Positions 21,218 through 33,290 are shown, numbered from the stretch's first letter. The stretch is DNA of 64,000 bases from Piscinibacter gummiphilus (GCF_002116905.1 NZ_CP015118.1:4774001-4838000); one strand, 5' to 3'. Made by a program: numbers and translations. Notes: a model not told the origin generated them from the sequence alone.

Positions 21218-22225
21218 ATGGAAGCTCCCGTCCCTGAAGCGGAATTCGTCGGCCCGCCCCGCCCGGCCAAACTGCTGACCCAATTGCGCGCCCACCTTCG
21301 CACGCGCCACTACAGCATCCGCACGGAGCAGGTCTACGTCGACTGGGTGCGTCGGTTCATCCAGTTCCATGGCCTGCGGCACCCTTCCGAGCTGGGTCCC
21401 GCCGAGGTCGGTGCGTTCCTGTCGCACCTTGCGGTGGAGCGTCACGTGGCCGCCTCTACGCAGAACCAGGCGAAGTCGGCCCTGCTCTACTTCTACAAGA
21501 ACGTGCTCGAGCTCAACTTGCCCTGGCTCGACGAGGTGGTGCAGGCGAAGGCGCCCCGGCGACTGCCGCTCGTGCTCACCGAACGCGAGGTGCGTGCACT
21601 GCTGGAAGCGATGCACGGTCCGATGTGGCTGATCGCGAGCCTGCTCTACGGCACCGGCATGCGCCTGCTGGAATGCCTGCGGCTGCGCGTGAAGGACATC
21701 GAGTTCAACCGCCGCGAGATCATCGTGCGCGAGGGCAAGGGCCACAAGGACCGGGTGACGGTGCTGCCGGACAACCTCGTGCAGCCCATGCGCGATCAAC
21801 TGTCCCGGACACAGGCACTCCACCGCAAGGACTTGTCCGAGGGTTTCGGGCAGGTCTACCTGCCGAACGCACTGGCGGTGAAGTTCCCGCACAGCGACCG
21901 CGCCTGGGGCTGGCAGTACGCGTTCCCGGCAGCGTCACGCTCCCGCGACCCGCGCGAGGATGTCCCTCGCGAACACCGGCATCACGTGCTGCCCGAGTCC
22001 GTGCAACGCGCCGTGCGCGAGGCCGCCCGCCGCAGCGGCTGCGTGAAGCCGGTGACGCCGCACGTGTTGCGCCATTCGTTCGCCACCCACCTGCTGCACG
22101 CAGGCTACGACATCCGCACGGTACAGGAGCTGCTGGGCCATGCCGACGTCAGCACGACGATGATCTACACCCACGTGCTCAACCGCGGCGGGCGCGGCAT
22201 CCGCAGTCCGCTCGACGCGCTCTGA
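21218..22225 (+). CDS. intI: Integron integrase
   Basis: The 335-residue tyrosine recombinase is read from ATG 21218; an in-frame TTG at 21194 would add eight residues. The N-terminal SAM-like domain covers about 15-95. Catalytic residues are R149 (GTGMRLLE), H282 and R285 (HVLRHSF), H308 (LLGHADV) and Y317 (TTMIYTHV). The IntI-specific insert is clear: EGFGQVYLPNALAVKFP then WGWQYAFPAASRSRDPRE (about 208-246). It excises and inserts cassettes at attC and attI. No frameshift; it appears functional. No LexA box was seen upstream. Confidence 0.97.
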   Translation: MEAPVPEAEFVGPPRPAKLLTQLRAHLRTRHYSIRTEQVYVDWVRRFIQFHGLRHPSELGPAEVGAFLSHLAVERHVAASTQNQAKSALLYFYKNVLELNLPWLDEVVQAKAPRRLPLVLTEREVRALLEAMHGPMWLIASLLYGTGMRLLECLRLRVKDIEFNRREIIVREGKGHKDRVTVLPDNLVQPMRDQLSRTQALHRKDLSEGFGQVYLPNALAVKFPHSDRAWGWQYAFPAASRSRDPREDVPREHRHHVLPESVQRAVREAARRSGCVKPVTPHVLRHSFATHLLHAGYDIRTVQELLGHADVSTTMIYTHVLNRGGRGIRSPLDAL

Positions 22226-22239
22226 CGGAGCACTCCCTC

Positions 22240-22785
22240 TCAACGCCGACGGCCTGCATCACTCCCTGAAGCCGCAGCCAGCACCGGGTACGGCACCTCA
22301 CCCTTCGCCCCGACACGCACCCGGACGATCACGTGGCCGACGTCCGGCACCGTCCACGTGAAGTCTTCCAGCGCGGCCACCGTGGCCGCACGGGTCACGC
22401 AGCCCTCCACGAACACGATCCGCCCCTGCACGGTCACCCACAGCGCGGTGCCCTTGAACAGGGCCGGAAACCGGGCGGCCTGGGCACGGAAGGCCAGGGC
22501 AATGTCCTGGTCGTAGTGGAAGGCATTGGGCCGACTGCAGGTGCCGGCCAGCCAGCAGGTGGTGCCTCGCTCGGCGCGGTTGTGGGACTGCACGTCGCGC
22601 TGCTGTGCGGTGCGGAATGGCCCCCGAGGCAACGGGCAACCGGGGCCTTGGGCGGACACCTGAAAGAACGGGTCGCCGAACCAGTTGCGCTGTTCGGTGG
22701 GCGGCTCCTCGCCATGGCACGGCAGGCTGGTGGACCCGGCCGCCAGGATGACGACAAGGACGCGGGCAAGCGGGACCATGCACAC
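22240..22785 (-). CDS. Exported BON-domain-like protein
   Basis: The 181-residue protein has an N-terminal signal (VPLARVLVVILAAGSTSLPC). The C-terminal half, TALWVTVQGRIVFVEGCVTR then AALEDFTWTVPDVGHVIVRV, fits a BON fold (strand, helix, strand, strand). A cysteine-bearing segment lies between. BON domains bind membranes or partner proteins in the periplasm; the exact role is unknown. It converges with intI, whose stop is 15 bp away. Confidence 0.65.
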   Translation of the reverse strand: MCMVPLARVLVVILAAGSTSLPCHGEEPPTEQRNWFGDPFFQVSAQGPGCPLPRGPFRTAQQRDVQSHNRAERGTTCWLAGTCSRPNAFHYDQDIALAFRAQAARFPALFKGTALWVTVQGRIVFVEGCVTRAATVAALEDFTWTVPDVGHVIVRVRVGAKGEVPYPVLAAASGSDAGRRR

Positions 22786-22806
22786 GCCCGCCCCGCCCGC
22801 CGCCGG

Positions 22807-23688
22807 TCACACCTTCAGCGGCGGCCCCGGGATGAACTCGGTCTCACCCTCGACGTGCCCCATGCGCTGCGCCTCCCAGTCGGCCGCGGCCTCCGCGATG
22901 CGCTCCTTGCGGCTGGACACGAAGTTCCACCACATGAATCGATGACCCAGCGGCTTGCCGCCGACGAGCACGACACGCGCGGCCTGCGGCGCCGACAGCA
23001 CCGGCTCGCGGCCGGCGGGCAGCACCACCATGGTCTGGGGCGCCACCTCGATCCCATCGACGGTGAAGGCTGCATCCACGCCGTACAACGCCCGCTCCTC
23101 GGCCACATCGGGCACGGTGACGGAAGCACCGGCCTGCAGCGCGAAGTCGACGTACAGCGTGGGCGACAGCGTGGGCGTGGGCGAGGTGGCGCCGAAGGCG
23201 CTGCCGATCATCACGCGCACCTGGACGCCGGGCAGGTCCACCTTCGGCACGTCGGCCGCGGCCGTGTGGTGGAAGCTCGGCGCGTCTTCCTCGTGTTCAG
23301 CCGGCAGCGCGGCCCACAGCTGCAGGCCGTGGCTGCGGCGTTCCACGCCGCGCAGGTCGTCGGGGGTGCGCTCGGAGTGCACCACGCCGCGGCCGGCCGT
23401 CATCCAGTTGATGGCGCCGGGTTCGATGCGCTGGGTCACGCCCGTGCTGTCACGGTGCATCATCGCGCCCTCGAACAGGTACGTGACGGTGGCCAGGCCG
23501 ATGTGCGGGTGCGGCCGCACGTCGTGGTTGTCGGTGGGCTTCGCGGTGATGGGGCCGAAGTGGTCGAAGAAGATGAACGGGCCCACCGACTGCTTCTGCA
23601 CCGCGGGCAGCGTGCGGCGCACGACGAAGCCGCCACCGAGGTCCTTCGTGTGGGGCTTGAGTTGCAGGAAGTCGGGGGTCTCGGCCAT
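22807..23688 (-). CDS. Pirin family protein
   Basis: The 293-residue bicupin has the pirin core GPFIFFDHFGP (about 37-47), the metal-ligand motif HPHIGLATVTYLFEG (about 60-74) with further histidine and glutamate in GVVHSE (about 100-105), and the C-terminal cupin with PLGHRFMWWNFVSSRKER. Pirins are iron-binding cupins; some act as quercetin dioxygenase, and the cellular role here is open. It lies 27 bp downstream of argJ on the same strand and may be co-transcribed with it. Confidence 0.92.
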   Translation of the reverse strand: MAETPDFLQLKPHTKDLGGGFVVRRTLPAVQKQSVGPFIFFDHFGPITAKPTDNHDVRPHPHIGLATVTYLFEGAMMHRDSTGVTQRIEPGAINWMTAGRGVVHSERTPDDLRGVERRSHGLQLWAALPAEHEEDAPSFHHTAAADVPKVDLPGVQVRVMIGSAFGATSPTPTLSPTLYVDFALQAGASVTVPDVAEERALYGVDAAFTVDGIEVAPQTMVVLPAGREPVLSAPQAARVVLVGGKPLGHRFMWWNFVSSRKERIAEAAADWEAQRMGHVEGETEFIPGPPLKV

Positions 23689-23715
23689 GGGGACGGTCCT
23701 TCGGGAACAGGGGGA

Positions 23716-24945
23716 TCAGCTGCGGTAGTCCGCGTTGATCTTCACGTATTCGTAGCTGAGGTCACACGTCCAGACGGTAGAGGACGCGCCCCCCCGTTTG
23801 AGGTTGACCCGCACCGTGATTTCGGCCTGCTTCATGACCCGCGCGCCGTCCTCTTCACGGTACGCCGGGTTGCGCCCGCCGTCCACCGCCACCGACACGT
23901 CGTCGAGGTGCAGATCGATCTTCGTCTGGTCGAGGTCGGTGATGCCGGCGTAGCCCACCGCGGCGAGGATGCGGCCGAGGTTCGGGTCGCTGGCGAAGAA
24001 AGCGGTCTTCACGAGCGGCGAGTGGGCGATGGCGTACGCCACCTGGCGGCACTCGTCTTCGGTGCGGCCGCCGTCGACCTGCACGGCGATGAACTTGGTG
24101 GCGCCCTCGCCGTCCCGCACGATGGCCTGGGCCAGCTTCTCGGCCACATCGATGACGGCCGCCTTCAGCACGGCGCCGTCGCCGCTGTCGAACGACGTGA
24201 TGGGCGTGTTGCCGGCCTGGCCGGTCGCCACGATCACGAACGAGTCGTTCGTGGAGGTGTCGCCGTCGATGGTGATGCGGTTGAACGAGCGGTTGGCCGC
24301 GTCGGTGACCAGGGACTGCACGAGGCCCGGAGCCAGCGCGGCGTCGGTGGCGAGGAAGCCGAGCATGGTGGCCATATTCGGGCGGATCATGCCGGCGCCC
24401 TTGCTGATGCCGGTGATGGTGACGGTCTTGCCGCCGAGGGTGATGCGCTTGGACGCGGCCTTGGGCAGCGTGTCCGTCGTCATGATGGCCTCGGCGGCCA
24501 CGGCCCAGTTGCCCTCCTTCAGGTCGTCCAGCGCGGCCGGCAGGCCCGCGGCGATGCGGTCGTGGGGCAGCGGCTCCATGATGACACCGGTGGAGAACGG
24601 CAGCACCTGCTCGGGCGCCAGCTCGAGGTGGCGGCCCAGCGCCACGCAGGTGGAGAAGGCGCGCACGAGGCCGTCTTCACCCGTGCCCGCGTTCGCGTTG
24701 CCGGTGTTGATGACAAGGGCGCGCGTGCCCACGTTGGCGGCCAGGTGCTTCTGGCACAGCTGCACGGGCGCCGCGCAGAAGCGGTTGGTGGTGAACACGC
24801 CGGCCACCTGCGAGCCCTCGGACACGGTGATCACCGTGAGGTCGCGCCGGTTGGCCTTTCGCACGCCCGCCATCGCGATGCCGAGCTTCACGCCGGGCAC
24901 GGGGAACAGGTCAGCGGGGTTCGGGGCTTGCAGGTTGACGGGCAT
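23716..24945 (-). CDS. argJ: Bifunctional glutamate N-acetyltransferase / ornithine acetyltransferase
   Basis: The 409-residue protein catalyses the acetyl-recycling step of arginine synthesis, moving acetyl from N-acetylornithine to glutamate. The self-cleavage site is visible as MATMLGF (about 191-197), where Thr193 becomes the nucleophile of the beta chain. TNRFCAAPV, GNANAGTG and DGDTSTNDS are family motifs. It lies head-on to none of the other arg genes; argB is 26 kb away. Confidence 0.97.
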   Translation of the reverse strand: MPVNLQAPNPADLFPVPGVKLGIAMAGVRKANRRDLTVITVSEGSQVAGVFTTNRFCAAPVQLCQKHLAANVGTRALVINTGNANAGTGEDGLVRAFSTCVALGRHLELAPEQVLPFSTGVIMEPLPHDRIAAGLPAALDDLKEGNWAVAAEAIMTTDTLPKAASKRITLGGKTVTITGISKGAGMIRPNMATMLGFLATDAALAPGLVQSLVTDAANRSFNRITIDGDTSTNDSFVIVATGQAGNTPITSFDSGDGAVLKAAVIDVAEKLAQAIVRDGEGATKFIAVQVDGGRTEDECRQVAYAIAHSPLVKTAFFASDPNLGRILAAVGYAGITDLDQTKIDLHLDDVSVAVDGGRNPAYREEDGARVMKQAEITVRVNLKRGGASSTVWTCDLSYEYVKINADYRS

Positions 24946-25021
24946 CTCGGGGCTCGCTTTGGGAAAGGGGACTGGTGGTCGATTGTAGGAACAACGGGGG
25001 GCGGAATGGTGAAATCCGCTT

Positions 25022-25114
25022 CGTCATCCCGGCGCAGGCCGGGACCCTGGGCGGTCGCTCGAAGCACTGCTCTGCGAGCCCACGCCCGGGGTCCCGGCCT
25101 GCGCCGGGATGACG
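25022..25114. repeat. REP-like paired palindrome (GTCATCCCGG type)
   Basis: CGTCATCCCGGCGCAGGCC is followed about 50 bp later by its inverted partner GGCCTGCGCCGGGATGACG, forming a large cruciform between argJ and secA. The same words recur at 40299-40390, 48560-48580/49188-49203 and 54748-54770, and inside the MITE at 48581. Confidence 0.8.
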
Positions 25115-25136
25115 GCGTTTTCTTTTGCGTGCGCAC

Positions 25137-25173
25137 CATGAAAAACGGAGCCCGAAGGCTCCGTTTTTCATGG
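25137..25173. terminator. Bidirectional Rho-independent terminator
   Basis: AAAAACGGAGCC and GGCTCCGTTTTT pair perfectly around a CGAA loop (25141-25168), with the stem extended by CCATG/CATGG. A and T runs on both sides make it usable from either strand. It lies just downstream of the secA stop. Confidence 0.9.
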
Positions 25174-25183
25174 CATCACACGC

Positions 25184-27931
<2,748 letters not shown>

Positions 27932-28153
27932 GCAGCGTCGGGAAAATAGGGGCTGGGGTCAGCGGGACGAACATGCGAAAGGGCCGCGCAACGGCACGAC
28001 CCGCACACACGCAAGCAGGGGAACAACCGCGGTCAGATGGGAGTCGCCCCGCGGATTGCAAGGCACCTCTTCCCCGTACCGGCGGCAAAAGCCGCGGATT
28101 TTAGCACCGGGGTGGAGCACGTCCGCCCGGCAGCGGAACAGGGTTGACCCTTC

Positions 28154-29122
28154 TCAGTGGCCCTTCGTTCCGCCGGCGTCGGCCTGGTCGAACGGCACGT
28201 TGCCCTTGCCGGCCAGGAACTTGGCCGGATCCTGGGGCACGCCCTCCACCAGCACCTCGAAGTGGAGGTGCGGGCCGGTGGAGCGCCCCGTGGTGCCCAC
28301 TTCGGCCACCACCTGGCCGCGCTTGACCAGGTCGCCGGCCTTCACGAGGATGCGCGACGTGTGCGCATAGCGGGTCACGAGGCCGTTGCCGTGGTCCACC
28401 TCCAGCAGGTTGCCGTAGGCCGGGTGGTAGTCGGTGGACCGCACCACGCCACCGGCCGCGGCCATGATGGACGTGCCCGTGTCGGCGGGGAAGTCGAGGC
28501 CCGTGTGCAGCGCGGCGCGGCTCGTGAACGGGTCGCTGCGGAAGCCGAAGCCGGAGCCCACCGGGCCGTTCAGCGGACGGGAGTTGGGCACCATCAGCGA
28601 CGACAGGCGCCGCTCGAACAGGCGGGACTCGACGAGCGTGAAGAGGTCGGTGTTCAGGTCGGCCGAGGAGTCCAGCGACGTGACCAGGTCGTTGAGCTGC
28701 TGCATGGACGGCGTCTTGGCCGGCACGAACGGCCCGCCCTGCCCGCCGCCCTTGGCCGGCGGCGCGGTCATCTGGCGCAGTTCCTCGGGTTTCACGCCAG
28801 CCAGGCCCGAGACCCGTTCACCCATGGCTTCCAGGCGCACGAGCTTGGCCTGCATCTCGCCCACCTTCTGCGCCATGGCGTCGAGGTTCTCGCGCATGAA
28901 CCGGTCGCGCTGGGCGAACTCGTCGCGCACCACCAGGCGCACCACCTGGCTTACCACGGGCCAGCCTTCGCGGGCGGCCTTCAGGAACACCGCATGGTAG
29001 ATGGTGCCGGACAGCGCCATCAGCACGATCACCAGCCCCACGAGGGCCGCGGCCAGCTGCAGGCGGTTGAAGCTCAGCACGCGCGTGCGGGCCAGCGAGC
29101 CGTGGGTGATCAGGATCTGCAT
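28154..29122 (-). CDS. M23 family peptidoglycan endopeptidase, membrane anchored
   Basis: The 322-residue protein from ATG 29122 (MQILITHGSLARTRVLSFNR) has one N-terminal TM helix (about 22-44), a coiled-coil stretch (about 60-110) and a C-terminal LytM domain. Zinc ligands are seen in HTGLDFPAD and HLHFEV. It probably trims cell-wall crosslinks or activates amidases from the inner membrane. It is divergent from the DciA-like gene, whose start is 38 bp away. Confidence 0.9.
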   Translation of the reverse strand: MQILITHGSLARTRVLSFNRLQLAAALVGLVIVLMALSGTIYHAVFLKAAREGWPVVSQVVRLVVRDEFAQRDRFMRENLDAMAQKVGEMQAKLVRLEAMGERVSGLAGVKPEELRQMTAPPAKGGGQGGPFVPAKTPSMQQLNDLVTSLDSSADLNTDLFTLVESRLFERRLSSLMVPNSRPLNGPVGSGFGFRSDPFTSRAALHTGLDFPADTGTSIMAAAGGVVRSTDYHPAYGNLLEVDHGNGLVTRYAHTSRILVKAGDLVKRGQVVAEVGTTGRSTGPHLHFEVLVEGVPQDPAKFLAGKGNVPFDQADAGGTKGH

Positions 29123-29159
29123 CGTCGTTAAACTCCTCGCGGTGAAACCTCGTCGCCCC

Positions 29160-29450
29160 ATGACCCCGGACGCCCTGCCCATCGAGCAGGCCATCCAGCG
29201 CAGCTCGCCACTCGCACGGCTGCAGCACCTGTTGAAGGAGTCCGAGGCGCGCCTCGCCGTGGTCCGGTCGGTCGTGCCTTCGGCCCTGGCCCCTCACCTG
29301 AGACCCGGTCCCCTCGACGAAGACGGCTGGACGCTCCTGGTGGCCAATGCCGCCGTCGGCTCGAAGCTGCGCCAGCTCGCCCCGCGGCTGGAGGAAGCCC
29401 TCCGAGCCAAGGGAATGCAGGTTAAGGCAATCCGCATCAAGGTTCAATGA
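29160..29450 (+). CDS. DUF721 / DciA-like protein
   Basis: The 96-residue protein has the DUF721 KH-like pattern LQHLLKESEARLAVVRSVVP, WTLLVANAAVGSKLRQLAPR and ends RAKGMQVKAIRIKVQ. DciA proteins help load the replicative helicase DnaB in bacteria lacking DnaC. GTG at 29142 in the same frame is an alternative start. Confidence 0.8.
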   Translation: MTPDALPIEQAIQRSSPLARLQHLLKESEARLAVVRSVVPSALAPHLRPGPLDEDGWTLLVANAAVGSKLRQLAPRLEEALRAKGMQVKAIRIKVQ

Positions 29451-29510
29451 GGCGGCGCCCGCCGATCGCACGAGCGAAACCCGGTCTCGCGGACCTCGGC
29501 GGATGTGAAA

Positions 29511-29542
29511 AAGGCTCCAGCCGGTGAATGGCGTGGAGCCTT
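29511..29542 (-). terminator. Terminator downstream of tRNA-Thr
   Basis: AAGGCTCCA and TGGAGCCTT pair around a 14-base loop. On the minus strand the stem is followed by five T residues, so it stops leftward transcription coming from the tRNA. Confidence 0.75.
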
Positions 29543-29566
29543 GGAAAGCCTCGAAAGGCCCATGGA

Positions 29567-29642
29567 TGGTGCCCCCGGCAGGGATCGAACCCGCGACCTT
29601 CGGTTTACAAAACCGCTGCTCTACCAGCTGAGCTACAAGGGC
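29567..29642 (-). tRNA. tRNA-Thr(UGU)
   Basis: The minus strand folds into a full cloverleaf: acceptor GCCCTTG pairing with the end before ACCA, a D-arm AGCTCAGCTGGTAGAGC, an anticodon stem CGGTT/AACCG enclosing loop TTTGTAA with anticodon TGT, a T-arm GGGTTCGATCC, and an encoded CCA (29567-29569). Confidence 0.95.
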
Positions 29643-29707
29643 TGAATCTGTGATTCTAGCGACGCAACTGTCACGCTTTGATGCGCTTCGGTGCGTCTTG
29701 CGAACGC

Positions 29708-30253
29708 TTACTTGATGCGCTTGAGCGACGGGCGGCCGCCGCCCGGGGCCGGCGGCTCCGGCGCCGGGTCCGTGGGCCCCGACGACTCGGCCGTGCCCTC
29801 GCCCGCCGGAGCGGACTGGGGCTGGCCATCGGTGCTCGCCAGGCGCAGGCCGCCCGAGGCGCCCGGCCGTTCGGACGCGCCGGCCTCGGCCGCGTCGCCC
29901 TCGGCGGGCACGTGGGCCTCGGTGGGCGCCGGGAAGGCCATGCCCTGGCCGTTCTCGCGTGCGTAGATGGCGATCACGTGGTCGACGGGGACGATGATGT
30001 CGCGCGAGGTGCCGCCGAAGCGGGCCTTGAACTCGATGTACTCGTTGCCGAGCTTCATCCCCGTGGTGGCCTCGAACCCCACGTTCAGCACGATCTCGTT
30101 GTTCTTCACGTACTCCATCGGCACCTTGACGCTGGCGTCGACGAACACCGCGATGTACGGCGTGAAGCCGTTGTCGGTGCACCAGTCGTGCAGCGCACGG
30201 ATCAGGTACGGGCGCGTCGAGGTGCCGCTGTTGCCGGGTGTGGATGGAATCAT
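29708..30253 (-). CDS. sspB: ClpXP protease specificity-enhancing factor SspB
   Basis: The 181-residue adaptor binds ssrA tags and delivers them to ClpXP. The substrate-binding domain occupies about 15-110 (YLIRALHDWCTDNGFTPYIA, GGTSRDIIVPVDHVIAIYAR). A long Pro/Gly/Ala-rich linker then leads to the C-terminal ClpX-binding peptide GGRPSLKRIK. It lies 46 bp downstream of sspA in the usual order. Confidence 0.95.
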   Translation of the reverse strand: MIPSTPGNSGTSTRPYLIRALHDWCTDNGFTPYIAVFVDASVKVPMEYVKNNEIVLNVGFEATTGMKLGNEYIEFKARFGGTSRDIIVPVDHVIAIYARENGQGMAFPAPTEAHVPAEGDAAEAGASERPGASGGLRLASTDGQPQSAPAGEGTAESSGPTDPAPEPPAPGGGRPSLKRIK

Positions 30254-30299
30254 GGTGAAACGGGAGTTCTCGTGCCGGGACGCGGGCGTCGTCGCGCTC

Positions 30300-30911
30300 T
30301 TACTTGCGCATGACCTTTTCGGAAGGCGTCAGCGCCTCGATGTAGGCCGGGCGCGAGAAGATGCGCTCGGCGTACTTCAGCAGCGGCACGGCGTTCTTCG
30401 ACATGTCGATGCCGTAGTAGTCGAGGCGCCACAGCAGCGGGGCGATGGCCACGTCGAGCATCGAGAAGTCGTCGCCCAGCATGAACTTGTTCTTCAGGAA
30501 GATCGGGGCGAGCTGGGTCAGGCGGTCGCGGATCTGGGCGCGGGCCTTCTCGAGCTGCTTGTCGTTCGGCTTGATGTTGCGCGACTCGAGCACGTTGACG
30601 TGGGCGAACAGCTCCTTCTCGAAGTTGAGCAGGAACAGGCGCACGCGGGCGCGGGCCACCGGGTCGCCCGGCATCAGCTGCGGGTGCGGGAAGCGCTCGT
30701 CGATGTACTCGTTGATGATGTGCGACTCGTACAGGATCAGGTCGCGTTCGACGAGGATGGGCACCTCGTTGTACGGGTTCATCAGCGCGATGTCTTCGGG
30801 CTTGGCGAACAGGTCGACGTCGCGGATCTCGAAGTCCATGCCCTTTTCGAACAGAACGAAGCGGCAACGGTGCGAGTAAGGGCAGGTCGTTCCGGAGTAA
30901 AGCACCATCAT
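30300..30911 (-). CDS. sspA: Stringent starvation protein A (glutathione S-transferase fold)
   Basis: The 203-residue protein has a thioredoxin-like N-terminus (MVLYSGTTCPYSHRCRFVLF, then EVPILVERDLILYESHIINE) and a helical GST C-domain with DDFSMLDVAIAPLLWRLDYY. SspA binds RNA polymerase and adjusts transcription in starvation and acid stress. It is located upstream of sspB and downstream of petC, the standard betaproteobacterial cluster. Confidence 0.95.
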   Translation of the reverse strand: MMVLYSGTTCPYSHRCRFVLFEKGMDFEIRDVDLFAKPEDIALMNPYNEVPILVERDLILYESHIINEYIDERFPHPQLMPGDPVARARVRLFLLNFEKELFAHVNVLESRNIKPNDKQLEKARAQIRDRLTQLAPIFLKNKFMLGDDFSMLDVAIAPLLWRLDYYGIDMSKNAVPLLKYAERIFSRPAYIEALTPSEKVMRK

Positions 30912-31055
30912 GGTGGCGGCTCCTTATGGGCAGAGAAAAAACAGTAAAAGCACAAACGGAGCAGACAGCCGCCGGGGCGGCCTCCACTCCGTTGCAACAC
31001 GGACAAACTGCGGACGGGCGGGCACCGAGCGGCACCCTGCCCGACCGGCGGGTTG

Positions 31056-31829
31056 TTATTTGATGTCTTTCCAGTACGCGGCGTTCAGTCGCCACGTGAT
31101 CACGGAGAAGAACGCCAGGAAAATCAGCACCCAGACGCCGAGGCGCACGCGGTGGTTCTGGGCCGGCTCGCCCATCCACTGCATGTAGGCCACGAGGTCG
31201 GCGACGGTGTCGTCGAACTGCACCGGGGTCAGCGTGCCGGGGGTCACCTGCTCGAAGCCGGCGAAGCGGTGGACCACCTCACCGTGGTGATGCGGATCCT
31301 TCTCTTCGACGTACTTGGCGGTGCGCTGGCCCTGCAGCTCCCACAGCACGTTGGGCATGCCCACGCTCGGGAAGGCCAGGTTGTTCCAGCCGGTGGCCTT
31401 CGTCTCGTCACGGTAGTACGAGCGCAGGTAGGTGTAGAGGTAGTCGGCGCCGGAGCCCTTGCCGATGTCGGCGCGCGAGCGGGCGATCACGGTCAGGTCG
31501 GGCGGGGTGCCGCCGAACCATTCCTTGGCCTGCTTCGGATCGAGCGCGATCTTCATGGTGTCGCCGACCTTCTCGGTCGTGAACATCAGGTTCTGCTTGA
31601 TCTGGTCTTCGGTGAGGTTCAGGTCGCGCAGGCGGTTGTAGCGCATGAACGCGGCCGAGTGGCAGTTCAGGCAGTAGTTGACGAAGAGCTTCGCGCCGTT
31701 CTGGAGCGAGGCCACGTCGGTCAGCTTCGCGCTCGGGAACTTGTCCCACGCGACGCCGCCTTCGGACGCCTGAACCTGCGTCGACAGCACGCTCAGCGAC
31801 GCCAGGAGGATGAGGATCAGTTTCTTCAT
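31056..31829 (-). CDS. petC: Cytochrome c1 of the bc1 complex
   Basis: The 257-residue protein begins with a signal peptide (MKKLILILLASLSVLSTQVQ). It has the heme attachment motif CLNCH (NYCLNCHSAAFMRYNR), the methionine-ligand region, and a C-terminal membrane anchor (GVWVLIFLAFFSVITWRLNA). It carries electrons from the Rieske protein to soluble cytochrome c. It is the last gene of petABC, 23 bp after petB. Confidence 0.96.
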   Translation of the reverse strand: MKKLILILLASLSVLSTQVQASEGGVAWDKFPSAKLTDVASLQNGAKLFVNYCLNCHSAAFMRYNRLRDLNLTEDQIKQNLMFTTEKVGDTMKIALDPKQAKEWFGGTPPDLTVIARSRADIGKGSGADYLYTYLRSYYRDETKATGWNNLAFPSVGMPNVLWELQGQRTAKYVEEKDPHHHGEVVHRFAGFEQVTPGTLTPVQFDDTVADLVAYMQWMGEPAQNHRVRLGVWVLIFLAFFSVITWRLNAAYWKDIK

Positions 31830-31852
31830 GGTGTGGTTTCCGTGGCGGCGGC

Positions 31853-33253
31853 TCAGTGGGCGTGGAACACGACTCGGTCGGGCACGGGGCGCGACTGGCC
31901 GATCCGGCTCCACCAGGGCATCAGCAGGAAGAAGCCGAAGTAGAACAGCGTGCCGACCTGCGACACCCGCTCACCCACCGGCGACGGCGGCTGCACGCCG
32001 AGGTAGCCCAGCACGGCGAACACGAACACGAAGATCGCGTACATCCACTTGTGCCACGTGGGGCGGTAGCGGATGGACTTGGCTTCGGCGTGGTCCAGCC
32101 ACGGCAGGAAGAACATGATCACGACGGCACCGCCCATCACCACCACGCCCCAGAACTTGGGCTCGAAGGTGAGCAGCAGGGCCGCGGCCACGACGGCCGC
32201 CACCGCGATGGCGCCCTTGATGGCGCCGGAGAAGCGGCCCTTCAGGATGGCGAGCGCGGCGCCCAGGCCGATCAGCGCGACGAACACGTACACCAGCTCG
32301 GTGGTGGTGGCGCGCAGCATCGAGTAGTACGGCGTGAAGTACCAGACCGGGGCGATGTGCGCCGGGGTCTTCAGCGGGTCGGCCGGGATGAAGTTGTTGT
32401 ACTCGAGGAAGTAGCCGCCGAACTCGGGCATGAAGAACAGCACGGTCGAGAACACGAACAGGAACACGGTGACGCCGAAGATGTCGTGCACGGTGTAGTA
32501 CGGGTGGAACGGGATGCCGTCGAGCGGGCGGCCGAGGGCGTCCTTCTTCGACTTGATCTCGACGCCGTCCGGGTTGTTGGAACCCACTTCGTGCAGCGCG
32601 ATGATGTGCGCGACGACGAGGCCCAGCAGCACGAGCGGCACGGCGATCACGTGGAAGCTGAAGAAGCGGTTCAGCGTGGCGTCGGACACGACGTAGTCGC
32701 CGCGGATCAGCAGCGCCAGGTCCGGGCCGATGAACGGCACGGAGGCGAACAGGTTCACGATCACCTGGGCACCCCAGTACGACATCTGGCCCCAGGGCAG
32801 CAGGTAGCCCATGAAGGCCTCGGCCATCAGGCACAGGAAGATCGCGCAGCCGAAGATCCAGACGAGCTCGCGCGGCTTGCGGTAGCTGCCGTAGATCATG
32901 CCGCGGAACATGTGCAGGTACACGACCACGAAGAACGCCGAGGCGCCGGTGGAGTGCATGTAGCGGATGAGCCAGCCCCACGGCACGTCGCGCATGATGT
33001 ACTCGACCGAGGCGAAGGCGAGGTTCGCGTCGGGCTTGTAGTGCATCACGAGGAAGATGCCCGTGACGATCTGGATGACGAGGACGAGCAGCGCGAGCGA
33101 ACCGAAGATGTACCAGAAGTTGAAGTTCTTCGGAGCGTAGTACTCGCTCATGTGCTCTTTGTAGAGCTTGCTCGCCGGGAACCGGTTGTCGACCCAGTTC
33201 AGCAGTTTCTCGGCCACCGGCGCGTTGGCGGCGACTTGTTTGAATTCAGCCAT
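31853..33253 (-). CDS. petB: Cytochrome b of the bc1 complex
   Basis: The 466-residue multi-helix protein binds two b hemes (His pairs in SPGASAFF-type helix B, here YMHSTGASAFFVVVYLHMFR, and in FSFHVIAVPLVLLGLVVAHI) and holds the PEWY-type quinol site as PVWYFTPYYSML. About ten TM helices; it is longer at the C-terminus than mitochondrial forms. It is the central gene of petABC. Confidence 0.96.
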   Translation of the reverse strand: MAEFKQVAANAPVAEKLLNWVDNRFPASKLYKEHMSEYYAPKNFNFWYIFGSLALLVLVIQIVTGIFLVMHYKPDANLAFASVEYIMRDVPWGWLIRYMHSTGASAFFVVVYLHMFRGMIYGSYRKPRELVWIFGCAIFLCLMAEAFMGYLLPWGQMSYWGAQVIVNLFASVPFIGPDLALLIRGDYVVSDATLNRFFSFHVIAVPLVLLGLVVAHIIALHEVGSNNPDGVEIKSKKDALGRPLDGIPFHPYYTVHDIFGVTVFLFVFSTVLFFMPEFGGYFLEYNNFIPADPLKTPAHIAPVWYFTPYYSMLRATTTELVYVFVALIGLGAALAILKGRFSGAIKGAIAVAAVVAAALLLTFEPKFWGVVVMGGAVVIMFFLPWLDHAEAKSIRYRPTWHKWMYAIFVFVFAVLGYLGVQPPSPVGERVSQVGTLFYFGFFLLMPWWSRIGQSRPVPDRVVFHAH

Positions 33254-33290
33254 GGATTGATTGCTCCTGGAATACCGTGACTGACTGCCG

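Larger units (their letters stand above)
1..22225 (-). other. Sedentary chromosomal integron: cassette array, attI region and intI
   Basis: An integrase gene on the plus strand lies next to an attI-like region, followed leftwards by 34 attC-like sites spaced 70 to 1,900 bp apart. All convincing cassette genes read leftwards, away from the integrase, which is the standard integron layout. The long run of closely related attC sites is typical of chromosomal rather than mobile integrons. The array continues beyond position 1, because the leftmost gene runs off the edge. Confidence 0.95.
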